45,834 nucleotides of DNA from Oxalobacteraceae bacterium OM1. GTDB taxonomy: Bacteria > Pseudomonadota > Gammaproteobacteria > Burkholderiales > Burkholderiaceae_D. Positions 8,036 through 15,244 of this stretch are shown piece after piece. The DNA lies in contig SPQI01000290.1 of the NCBI GenBank assembly GCA_004570315.1, positions 1-45,834 of the forward strand. The letters are read 5' to 3'. The notes under the pieces are model-generated. The model was not told where the DNA came from and searched no databases. It saw only the letters and a list, made by a program, of their open reading frames with translations. Position 1 is the first letter of the stretch, and each line of letters begins with the position of its first letter. Position numbers and translations under genes: made by a program.

Positions 8036-8434
8036 ATGCAGATCGACCAGATTCACACCCAACCGGACCCATATGCCCCTTATCTACTGTCGCAAGCTAT
8101 CCGCGCCGGAGATTTGTTGTTCGTTTCCGGCCAAGCCGGATATGGCGACGATGGCGTCATCGTGGGCAGCGACAACTTTGACCTTCAGGCCGAACAGGCA
8201 TTTCGCAACCTACAGCGCGCCTTAATAGCCGGCGGTTCGAGCATGGGGCGCGTCGTCAAGGTCACAATCTTCCTGAAGTCGATGGCCCACTTCTCGAAGA
8301 TTGTCGAATTGCGCCGCAAATGGTTTTCCGTGCCTTACCCGGCCGACACAATCGTCGAAATCTCGGCTTTATACGCACCGGACGCGATGATTGAAATTGA
8401 GGCGATCGCCGTTGTGGAGGGGGATGCGGCATGA
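8036..8434 (+). CDS. RidA (YjgF) family protein lacking the archetypal arginine
   Basis: Protein of 132 residues with the Rid fold signatures FVSGQAGYG, FRNLQRALIAGGSSMGRVVKVTIFL and IEIEAIAV. True RidA deaminates reactive 2-aminoacrylate using an arginine a few residues before the VEIEAIA strand; here that segment reads VEISALYAPDAMIEIEAIA and has no arginine, which points to a Rid subfamily with another activity. The start at 8036 is set by GGAG 6 bases upstream; a GTG at 8024 overlaps that site and is less likely. The stop overlaps the next gene's start by four bases (ATGA), so the two are translationally coupled. Confidence 0.87.
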   Translation: MQIDQIHTQPDPYAPYLLSQAIRAGDLLFVSGQAGYGDDGVIVGSDNFDLQAEQAFRNLQRALIAGGSSMGRVVKVTIFLKSMAHFSKIVELRRKWFSVPYPADTIVEISALYAPDAMIEIEAIAVVEGDAA

Positions 8435-9540
8435 ACAGGGTCCGTGCAAACATGCTGTTCACGCCTTGGCAGCTACGCGGCCTTGACCTTTCAAACCGTC
8501 TTGCTGTGGCGCCGATGACGCGCATCAGTGCCACACCGGAAGGAATGCCGACGGAGGTAATGGCACGCTACTACGCGCGCTACGCACGCGGCGGCTTCGG
8601 CCTTGTCATCACAGAAGGCATCTATACCGACCGGTCTTACTCGCAAGGCTATGCGCACCAGCCTGGCCTCTCCAACTTGGCGCAGGCGAAAGGCTGGCGC
8701 CATGTCGTGGACGCAGTGCACACGGCGGGCGGCAAGATCGTTGCCCAGTTGATGCATGCGGGGGCCCTGTCACAGGCAAATCGCTTCCGAAGTGATACTG
8801 CAGGTCCATCGGTGGTTCAGCCGAAGGGATTGCAAATGGCCATTTACCGCGGCGAGGGCCCCTACCGATTACCGCACGCGATGTCCGAGGCCGATATTGT
8901 CGAGGTCGTCGAAGGCTTTGCACGCGCGGCCAAGTTTGCCATTGACGTGGCCGGATTCGATGGCGTCGAAATCCACGGCGCAAATGGCTACTTGCTTGAC
9001 CAGTTCTTAACTGACTATACCAATCTTCGCAGCGACGAATGGGGTGGCACAGTCGATAGGCGGATCCGCCTTAGCGTAGAAGTAGCACGCGCAGTCAGAC
9101 AGGCAGTAGGCGATGCGGTCCCTGTCGGCATCCGCATTTCGCAGGGTAAGGTCAACGACTTCACGCACAAATGGGTCGAAGCGGAGGTAGGTGCGGCGAT
9201 TGTGTTTTCATCGCTGGCGAGCGGGGGACTTGACTACATCCACGTCACCGAGTTCGAAGCATGGCGCCCCGCGTTCGGGGATAGCGGCCCAAGCCTCGTA
9301 AGCTTGGCGCGTAAAAGCGCCCCTGGCTTGACCATTTTGGCCAATGGCGGGTTGCACGATGTGGATCGTGCAGCACACATGCTTGGCATTGGCGCAGATT
9401 TGATCGCTCTAGGTCGCGGTGCGCTGGCAAACCCGGCTTGGCCTCGTCAGACGGCTAACGGCAGTGCGGTGCATAGCTTCGATCCCGCGCTGCTGTCACC
9501 GCTTGGCAATATCAAGCCCTCCGAATTACTCGACGAATAA
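8431..9540 (+). CDS. Old Yellow Enzyme family NADH:flavin oxidoreductase
   Basis: Protein of 369 residues, typical for FMN-containing ene-reductases. Features in order: LFTPWQLRGLDLSNRLAVAPMTR at the N-terminus, the barrel strand QLMHAGALS, the substrate-binding His/Asn pair in EIHGANGYLLDQFL, and the FMN phosphate loop LANGG with ADLIALGRGALANP near the C-terminus. The family reduces activated C=C bonds of enones or cleaves related compounds with NAD(P)H. Overlap with the RidA-like gene by ATGA and a divergent LysR regulator imply a joint pathway, perhaps turnover of an unsaturated or imine-forming substrate. The specific substrate is unknown. Confidence 0.9.
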   Translation: MNRVRANMLFTPWQLRGLDLSNRLAVAPMTRISATPEGMPTEVMARYYARYARGGFGLVITEGIYTDRSYSQGYAHQPGLSNLAQAKGWRHVVDAVHTAGGKIVAQLMHAGALSQANRFRSDTAGPSVVQPKGLQMAIYRGEGPYRLPHAMSEADIVEVVEGFARAAKFAIDVAGFDGVEIHGANGYLLDQFLTDYTNLRSDEWGGTVDRRIRLSVEVARAVRQAVGDAVPVGIRISQGKVNDFTHKWVEAEVGAAIVFSSLASGGLDYIHVTEFEAWRPAFGDSGPSLVSLARKSAPGLTILANGGLHDVDRAAHMLGIGADLIALGRGALANPAWPRQTANGSAVHSFDPALLSPLGNIKPSELLDE

Positions 9541-9597
9541 AATTCGCGCTGTGCCGACCTTCAGTATATGTCTCCGCGTAAAAAGGGAGTGCGAAAT

Positions 9598-9834
9598 CTA
9601 GCTCCCTGTCGCCACATCGAATGACCAGATTCCGTCTTGCGATTTACTGAAAAAGTAGCGTATAGGCAGAATGTCCGCTTCCGCTGCATGCCCGACAGTG
9701 TTGGCACTTGCAACACAGCCAGGAATAGGCTGTATCGCGGACATTCGACACGCTGACCGGACAGTCAGCAACGGGTCGATTTGAACCAACGGTCCATCGT
9801 CTGCTTTGAGGTCGATTGCTGCCGTGTGCGACAT
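9598..9834 (-). CDS. Small hypothetical protein
   Basis: Frame of 78 residues on the minus strand. A strong Shine-Dalgarno (GGAGGGAGAA) directly precedes the ATG at 9834, which is the main reason to list it. No domain is recognised; the sequence contains two cysteines and ends IWSFDVATGS. It is convergent with the Old Yellow Enzyme gene and divergent from the recombinase gene. It could be a genuine small cytoplasmic protein or a remnant. Confidence 0.45.
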   Translation of the reverse strand: MSHTAAIDLKADDGPLVQIDPLLTVRSACRMSAIQPIPGCVASANTVGHAAEADILPIRYFFSKSQDGIWSFDVATGS

Positions 9835-9904
9835 TTCTCCCTCCAAGCTACCCTCCCCAGCATGTCCACAATGAAGTTCCTTTCACTGAACGAAGGAGAT
9901 CATC

Positions 9905-10531
9905 ATGGACGTACAATCCATTCAAATGGGACATCACGTTCCCTGGAATAAGGGACGTCTTACAGGACAAAAGGCACCGCTGAAGCAACAGGAGATATGG
10001 GCGATTCGTATTCGCTTGCAGCTCGCGCACCGCGTCCGGGACCTGGCGATGTTCAACCTCGCTATCGACAGCAAGCTGCGCGCTTGCGACTTGGTCCGTT
10101 TACGTGTCGCAGATGTGGCTCAAGGAGGCAATCTGTTCAGGCGTGCGATAGTGCTGCAACAAAAGACCGATCGACCAGCGCAATTCGAGATCACCGAGCA
10201 GACGCGACAAGCGGTCGCCGACTGGATCAGCTACGCACAACTCAAAGGCAACGACTACCTGTTCACGAGCAGGATACAGCGCTCGCCCCACTTGTCGACA
10301 CGGCAGTACGCAAGCATTGTGGATAATTGGATCGCCTCGATCGGTCTGGACACCGCTGCGTATGGAACCCACACCATGCGGCGGACTAAGGCGACGCTCA
10401 TTTACCGGCGCACGAAGAATCTGCGGGCGGTGCAGCTCCTGCTGGGACATACAAAACTGGAGAGCACGGTGCGGTATCTCGGCATCGAGGTAGATGACCC
10501 GCTGGAGATCGCCGAACAAACGGAAGTGTAG
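9905..10531 (+). CDS. Tyrosine recombinase/integrase, catalytic-domain-only
   Basis: Protein of 208 residues carrying the complete catalytic set of tyrosine recombinases: Arg59 (LRACDLVRL), Lys87 (QQKTDRP), His156 and Arg159 (THTMRRT), His182 (LLGHTKLES) and the nucleophile Tyr191 (VRYLGIE). The N-terminal core-binding domain found in full-length phage and Xer integrases is absent, so the length is well below the usual 300-400. Short solo recombinases like this are frequent in Burkholderiales chromosomes. AAGGAGAT lies 7 bases before the ATG. No excisionase, phage gene or att-like direct repeat was found nearby, so its target is unknown. Confidence 0.88.
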   Translation: MDVQSIQMGHHVPWNKGRLTGQKAPLKQQEIWAIRIRLQLAHRVRDLAMFNLAIDSKLRACDLVRLRVADVAQGGNLFRRAIVLQQKTDRPAQFEITEQTRQAVADWISYAQLKGNDYLFTSRIQRSPHLSTRQYASIVDNWIASIGLDTAAYGTHTMRRTKATLIYRRTKNLRAVQLLLGHTKLESTVRYLGIEVDDPLEIAEQTEV

Positions 10532-10777
10532 GGCTCAGTCGCACCTAGCGGTGCCTGGCACAGCGGAACAACCAGTGTCCGCTGTGCAGCACATTGCGGA
10601 CGTATAGAAGCAGGCGCGAACCGGCCAGAAACGGCCAATACCTGGGATGAAGTTTCAACTCCATTGCGGCCACCCAGTAGCAGCTGAGACGACGGCTCGC
10701 CGCGACGGTACGCGGCGACGCGGTGTCTTGAGAGTGCGGGCAGCAGCAGGGTATTCATGGGATGAGGGCGCCTGCAC
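10532..10777. other. Gap with a degenerate dispersed-repeat relative
   Basis: No gene. Around 10585-10640, CATTGCGGAC and CCGGCCAGAAACGGCC resemble parts of the dispersed repeat at 3665 and 13326 but are much degraded. Confidence 0.3.
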
Positions 10778-11698
10778 CTACCCGCCGGTATTGAACGACG
10801 CAACGACGTCGACAAGTTGTTGCCTAACCCAGGCATGGGCAGGGTCGCCGTGGAAGCGCTCGTGCCAAATCATGGCCGGCGACAACGGAGCAACTTGCAA
10901 AGGCAAATCTAGGAGCATGAGCGGGAGCCCTTCCGCAAGTCGGCGCGCCAAACGGCTTGGCAGCGTGAGGATCATGTCGCTATCGGCCACCAACATCGCG
11001 CCCGCAAGAAAGTGGGGAACGCGGAGCGCGACATGGCGAGTAAGCCCCAGTGCAGAGAGCGCAACGTCGACCGCACTCTCTCCCATGCCGGATATGGTCA
11101 CGGTAACGTGGCGCAGATTCACATAATTCTCCAGGCTGAGTCCGCCTGCCACAATGGGGTGCGCCGATCTCACTACGCACACCAAGCTGTCAGTGTAAAG
11201 GCTGCGCCGATAAAGGCTGCCGGGCAGTGCCCCGAAAATGCCCAGTGCCAGATCTGCTGCCCCTTGCTCGACGAGCCGCACGTTGTCCCCAGCAGGTTGT
11301 GCGATATGCAGACTTAACGCAGGCGCATGGCGCTCGAAGCGGGCAATCAAACCAGCAAGGACCAGCGAGCTCAGGTGATCGTGCGCGGCGATCGTAATCC
11401 GCCCCGTTGCGGAGGCGGGATTGAAGACCGCAGGCGAGACGATGCCTCGCGCATCATCCAGCAACCTGGCCACCGGGCCCGCTAGCGCTTCGCCACGTGG
11501 CGTCAGTTCCAGCCCGAGCTTGCCGCGAACTACCAGGCGGTCACCCAGCATCGTGCGCAGGCGTCCCAGCGCGCGGCTGGCAGCCGGTTGGCTCAGGCCC
11601 AAGCGGAGGCCCGCCTGAGTGACACTTCGCTCCCGAACGAGTGCTTCAAACAGCTTCAGCAGGTTGAGATCGACCGCAGATAAATCCACTTGGTGCAT
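10778..11698 (-). CDS. LysR family transcriptional regulator (NodD/NahR-like)
   Basis: Protein of 306 residues if started at MHQVDLSAVDLN (11698); upstream ATGs at 11716 and 11746 are possible but none has a good ribosome-binding site. The start DLNLLKLFEALVRERSVTQAG with LSQPAASRALGRLR is the pattern of the NodD/NahR branch of LysR activators. The effector domain occupies about 95-300. It is divergent from an NmrA-like reductase gene 80 bp away and probably controls it. A GGTGCAT/ATGCACC inverted pair spans this gap and touches the LysR start codon, compatible with autoregulation. Confidence 0.9.
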   Translation of the reverse strand: MHQVDLSAVDLNLLKLFEALVRERSVTQAGLRLGLSQPAASRALGRLRTMLGDRLVVRGKLGLELTPRGEALAGPVARLLDDARGIVSPAVFNPASATGRITIAAHDHLSSLVLAGLIARFERHAPALSLHIAQPAGDNVRLVEQGAADLALGIFGALPGSLYRRSLYTDSLVCVVRSAHPIVAGGLSLENYVNLRHVTVTISGMGESAVDVALSALGLTRHVALRVPHFLAGAMLVADSDMILTLPSRLARRLAEGLPLMLLDLPLQVAPLSPAMIWHERFHGDPAHAWVRQQLVDVVASFNTGG

Positions 11699-11778
11699 TT
11701 CGATTATGACGTTCATGTTATTGATGCATGGAGAGCGATCATGCACCCTTCTGTTTCAACTTAACAGGAGATTTTTGT

Positions 11779-12678
11779 ATGACTGCTTCTTCCCCACTTC
11801 CTTATGTTGTGTTCGGCGTGACCGGCCGAACCGGCGCCGCAGCAGCCGATGCACTTTTGCGCTCCGGCCACGCGGTGCGCGTCGTGGTGCGTGATCCCGC
11901 CAAGGGCCGCCCGTGGGCCGAACGCGGTGCAGAGGTGATGGTGGCCGAGCTGACCGATCTGGCATCGATGACGAAGGCATTCAGTGGCGTTCGGGGTGCC
12001 TATGTCATCTGTCCACAACCCTACAATCGTGAAGACCTGTTCGAGAGGGCAGACTTTATTGCCGCCACAACGGCGCGCGCCGCGGTAGCAGCGAATGTAC
12101 CCAGACTCGTGGCCCTGTCCTCGGTGGGCGCCGACCGTGACAGCGGGACAGGATGGATCAGGATGAACCGCCTGTTCGAGCAGCGCCTAGAGGAATCAGG
12201 TGTTTCCACCACCTTTCTGCGCGCCGCCTATTTCATGGAAAATTGGACGCCGATGGTCGAACTGGCCATGCGCACCGGTACTCTACCGACGTTTCTGGCA
12301 CCGCCCCAGCGTCGTCTTCCAATGGTGGCGACTGTGGATGTCGGCAGCGCTGCAGCGGCTTTGCTGGAAGAAGAGAGGACTGGGAACACCATCGTCACTC
12401 TCTCGGGGCCCAACGACTACGCTCCGATCGATGTCGCCGCCAGCGTTTCAACCGCGCTCAAGAAGCCTGTCGACGTGGCAGTCCTCCCAGAAGCAGAATG
12501 GCCCAAAGCGCTGGCGGATGCACAGTTCTCAAAAGCCGCACTTGCTGGTTTTACTGAAATGACCCGTGGCCTGAATAGCTCGCATATTGACATGAACAGC
12601 GATCCGGGCGCAGTTGCATGGGCAGGAACGACTCCGTTGGAACGAGTCATCGCCGAACTGGCACAACGCCGGTGCTAA
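11779..12678 (+). CDS. NmrA-like NAD(P)-binding protein
   Basis: Protein of 299 residues. The N-terminal Rossmann fold shows VFGVTGRTGAAAADALL (GxxGxxG type of atypical SDRs), followed by RVVVRDP, where an arginine selects NADP(H). The region ALSSVGADRDSGTG replaces the classical catalytic segment, as in NmrA and NAD(P)H azoreductase/quinone reductase-like proteins. C-terminal GPNDYAPIDVAASVSTALKKPV matches the family's substrate-domain pattern. The start at 11779 has AGGAG 8 bases upstream; the frame stays open to 11728. Likely role: a redox sensor or NADPH-dependent reductase controlled by the divergent LysR protein. Confidence 0.85.
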   Translation: MTASSPLPYVVFGVTGRTGAAAADALLRSGHAVRVVVRDPAKGRPWAERGAEVMVAELTDLASMTKAFSGVRGAYVICPQPYNREDLFERADFIAATTARAAVAANVPRLVALSSVGADRDSGTGWIRMNRLFEQRLEESGVSTTFLRAAYFMENWTPMVELAMRTGTLPTFLAPPQRRLPMVATVDVGSAAAALLEEERTGNTIVTLSGPNDYAPIDVAASVSTALKKPVDVAVLPEAEWPKALADAQFSKAALAGFTEMTRGLNSSHIDMNSDPGAVAWAGTTPLERVIAELAQRRC

Positions 12679-12748
12679 CGGACAGCGATATTCACTCGGC
12701 CTCGCCAAACGGCTAAGTTGTCGGCCGAGAACGTCTCTATCCAAGATC

Positions 12749-12773
12749 GTCCCCACCAAAATCGGGTGGGGAC
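12749..12773. terminator. Perfect hairpin downstream of the NmrA-like gene
   Basis: GTCCCCACC (12749-12757) and GGTGGGGAC (12765-12773) form a perfect 9-bp GC-rich stem with a 7-base loop, 70 bp after the NmrA-like stop. No T-run follows, so a factor-independent terminator is likely but not certain. Confidence 0.5.
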
Positions 12774-12939
12774 TAACTTGCGTTCGCCTCTGACCGATAT
12801 TTCGACAGTGTCATGCCCATGTGCCGGATATGACACGCCGGTTCGCGTCGCATCCTACGCCGTTCCTATGCTGGCGGCGATGGTCATCGTTTCTTCTTCA
12901 ATCGCGCCCCAAGCCTTAAGTCTTTAGAGCTTCACCGAC

Positions 12940-13227
12940 ATGAGTATCGATGCGCTGTTTCGACAGCTTTCAGAGTTGCAGGCGGAATTCAACCGGAGAA
13001 ATGAACAGTTGAAGCGGCGATCTGAAATCCGGCCGCGTTCCGTTGACTTGAGGCCGCAGCACATCATGGAACAAGCAATCCGGGAAGAAATTGGTTTGCG
13101 CCGGGCTCGTGGGGATAAGTTCCGAGTCATTGCCGCAGCGCTGAATGCGAAAGGGTTACTCGGGATGAAAGGCGGCCGATGGTACGAAGTGAGCGTACGC
13201 AATTATTGTGAGAAGCAAGGGTTGTAG
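12940..13227 (+). CDS. Small hypothetical protein, recombinase-like helical motif
   Basis: Protein of 95 residues, rich in Arg, Lys and Glu. The N-terminal third (LFRQLSELQAEFNRRNEQLKRR) should form an amphipathic helix or short coiled coil. The C-terminal part (FRVIAAALNAKGLLGMKGGRWYEVSVRNYC) resembles the helical segment of serine-recombinase C-terminal regions that read IAxxLNxxG then W-xx-xxV, suggesting DNA binding. That comparison is only by motif. It is an isolated gene with a weak ribosome-binding site, in a gap-rich area near the tyrosine recombinase. Confidence 0.55.
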   Translation: MSIDALFRQLSELQAEFNRRNEQLKRRSEIRPRSVDLRPQHIMEQAIREEIGLRRARGDKFRVIAAALNAKGLLGMKGGRWYEVSVRNYCEKQGL

Positions 13228-13325
13228 CAATCGGCGGCAGCCCGCAATGGACGGTTTATCGACGGCCGCAAGAATCGTCTGCTCGCCGGCTCCCACCCGA
13301 AATCAAGGCATGAATATCCACTTGT

Positions 13326-13381
13326 GCGAAGCAGCCATTGCAGATTGCCTCGCGTCGGGCCCTATGCGGCCAGGAGCGGCC
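13326..13381 (+). repeat. Dispersed intergenic repeat, copy 2
   Basis: GCGAAGCAGCCATTGC (13326-13341) is identical to 3665-3680 and the following 40 bases match there at about 28 positions, including CGTCGGGC and CGGCCA. It lies in the gap between a small hypothetical gene and the PaiB-like gene. Confidence 0.5.
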
Positions 13382-13469
13382 AGTCGATGTGCAAGCTGCA
13401 CTCTGACTTTGGGGAGAAGGTATTGTGTGGCAGACGGCGAGTCTCTTCGCAGAAGGCGAAGAAAGGTTG

Positions 13470-14111
13470 TCATTCCTGCCGATCGACCTGCTCAATCAGA
13501 TCGGCCATCGCCGCCGATATGTCGTGCGGACATCCATGCAAGGCGCTTACCAGACTTTCGCGATCAGCGGCGGTGCGCTGCTGACTGGTAAACCATTTTC
13601 CAACCAATTTCGTGATCGGGATTTCCATGCCGATGAGATGCTCGGCCGATTGCTGGACGAAGTCGATTGGGGCTTCGGCAAGACTCCATGGATTCGGCTG
13701 GCGAGATTCGTTCTGGGCCACTAGCGCGGCAAGATGCTCCAGCATCCAGGACTTATCATCGACGATGTGCGGTGTGCCATAGGCATGAACCACCGCAAAA
13801 TTCCAGCTGGGCAGAACCTTCCTGCTCTTTTGACCCGCCACATACCAGCGCGGCGAAATATAAGCATTCGGTCCCTGGAAAATTACCATGGCGTCCATTC
13901 CATGGATCAGGTTCTTCCACAACGGATTGCCGCGCCCAAAGTGACAGCGTAGGGTACCGAACTCACCGGATGACGTGTCGACCTCGATAGGAAGACTGTT
14001 GGCTTCCAATCCACCGGGCGTCGTCAATACCAGCGAGCCGAGAGAGTAACGCTGCATGAGCTCGTGCATGACGTGTGCACGTGTCTCTTCAAATAATGTT
14101 TGTACGTACAC
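13470..14111 (-). CDS. PaiB-like FMN-binding negative transcriptional regulator
   Basis: Protein of 213 residues from the GTG at 14111, matching the usual 205-215 of PaiB proteins and their normal start (here VYVQTLFEETRAHVMHELM). Conserved family segments follow: LRCHFGRGNPLW, VIFQGPNAYISPRWY, PSWNFAVVHAYG, WSLAEAPIDFVQ and GMEIPITKLVGKW. PaiB has a split-barrel flavin-binding fold and was first described as a repressor of sporulation and protease genes in Bacillus; the role in proteobacteria is unclear. An in-frame ATG at 14183 would add 24 residues not found in relatives. No partner gene is adjacent. Confidence 0.85.
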   Translation of the reverse strand: MYVQTLFEETRAHVMHELMQRYSLGSLVLTTPGGLEANSLPIEVDTSSGEFGTLRCHFGRGNPLWKNLIHGMDAMVIFQGPNAYISPRWYVAGQKSRKVLPSWNFAVVHAYGTPHIVDDKSWMLEHLAALVAQNESRQPNPWSLAEAPIDFVQQSAEHLIGMEIPITKLVGKWFTSQQRTAADRESLVSALHGCPHDISAAMADLIEQVDRQE

Positions 14112-14744
14112 TAGCCATCCCAACGCAAAAGGTGTGCTCCATCCGTCCCTGCCGGTGTGGCACCAGTTCGACAAGACCGGCAATAGTGAGGTATTCGCAA
14201 TAATTGAATCGCACAGTTTTCTCTGAGTGGATGCGGAGCATAGTCGTCGTACGGTGCGACTACTAATCTAACACTTGTCACCCCTGTTGATTTTTCGTGC
14301 GGTAGCGGTCACCAGTTGCGGCGAATTTTGATCCGGGATTTTTTGGTCAATCGCTTGTCCGCACCGCTTTCGAACCTAAGCACAGGGCCGGATTTCCGAA
14401 CCTAGGAAGCGATTCGAATAGGCAGCCTCAAGGCGAGGGTGACGTTGTCGATGTGCTGTTCAAGGCTATACTGCTTGCCAGCAATGCAACGCCGCACCTG
14501 GCGTCGCGGTGCAAGGCGCCCCGCCGTGTTGGTGCGTCGGGATAGACGGACAAGTCACCGAGTTAGACGGAAATCGTTTTCTACCTATGTGCAGTTGGGC
14601 GGGCATCCAGCCTTGCCCAAGGTGCTGCGGCTCGCTGACATTCAATGGGACGAGTTCATCTTGCCGGAGTCGGCGCGGGCACGCCCCAAGACGGAATTTG
14701 CAAATAGCCGGCATGCCGGATTAATCACTGAAAGGAAATCGCGA
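14112..14744. other. Large intergenic region upstream of the DsrE-like gene
   Basis: No gene is supported in these 633 bases. Short frames exist on both strands, including one fused in frame to the DsrE-like gene from 14439, but none shows a known domain, consistent codon use or a ribosome-binding site. The first 200 bases are comparatively AT-rich and could hold promoters. The stretch 14430-14700 might be a worn relic, but I could not identify it. Confidence 0.4.
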
Positions 14745-15167
14745 ATGAAACAAGCGTTGAAGTGGATGCTGTCGGTGCTGGCCTTGTTTGCCTTGGTCTC
14801 GATGGCGCAGGCAGCGGAGGAAAAAGTTGTCTATCACCTTGGGGACGTCGAGCATGCCGCCCACGGCCTGTATAACATCCGCAACCACTTGCGCGCTTCG
14901 CCCAACGCCAAGATCGTCGCTGTCGCCAACGGCGATGGCGTACTGGCATTTATGGACGGCTACAAGGACAAGCACGGCAATCCCACCGACATGATCGTGC
15001 AGGAGTTGGCCGCGAAGGGCGTTCAATTCCGAATTTGCAATAACAGCCTCGTGGGCATGAAGCTCGATAAGTCCAAGCTCATGCCCGAAGCGACCATCGT
15101 GCAGGCAGGCGTTGTCGAAATCGCCCGTCTGCAGTCGCAGGAGGGCTACGTCTACATTAAGCCTTGA
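14745..15167 (+). CDS. Periplasmic DsrE family protein
   Basis: Protein of 140 residues with a signal peptide (MKQALKWMLSVLALFALVSMAQA). The mature part has the DsrE/F pattern: VVYHLGDVEHAAHGLYNIRNHL, then KIVAVANGDGVLAFM, and GVQFRICNNSL, where Cys occupies the position of the DsrE-family cysteine. Secreted DsrE-like proteins are common in betaproteobacteria and may take part in sulfur or redox handling, though none of the usual dsr/sox partners is nearby. The start at 14745 has AAAGGAAA about 8 bases upstream and begins the signal peptide; upstream in-frame sequence is not coding-like. The next gene starts 78 bp downstream. Confidence 0.85.
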   Translation: MKQALKWMLSVLALFALVSMAQAAEEKVVYHLGDVEHAAHGLYNIRNHLRASPNAKIVAVANGDGVLAFMDGYKDKHGNPTDMIVQELAAKGVQFRICNNSLVGMKLDKSKLMPEATIVQAGVVEIARLQSQEGYVYIKP

Positions 15168-15244
15168 AGCCCAAGCGTGCAGTCAGCTGGACTGCCCCTA
15201 CGCTGCGTGTGCCGGCAGCCAGTTACTTTGAACGTCGTGCAGCC

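Noticed and set aside
9541-10777. Recombinase att site or element ends
   Set aside because: I looked for direct repeats flanking the recombinase and for a tRNA target by eye and saw none; cannot be excluded without comparison to an empty site.
12749-12773. CRISPR repeat or integron attC site
   Set aside because: A single hairpin with no array of spaced copies and no conserved attC end motifs.
14439-14744. N-terminal extension of the DsrE-like protein
   Set aside because: It would bury the signal peptide and ribosome-binding site at 14745 and has no coding signature.
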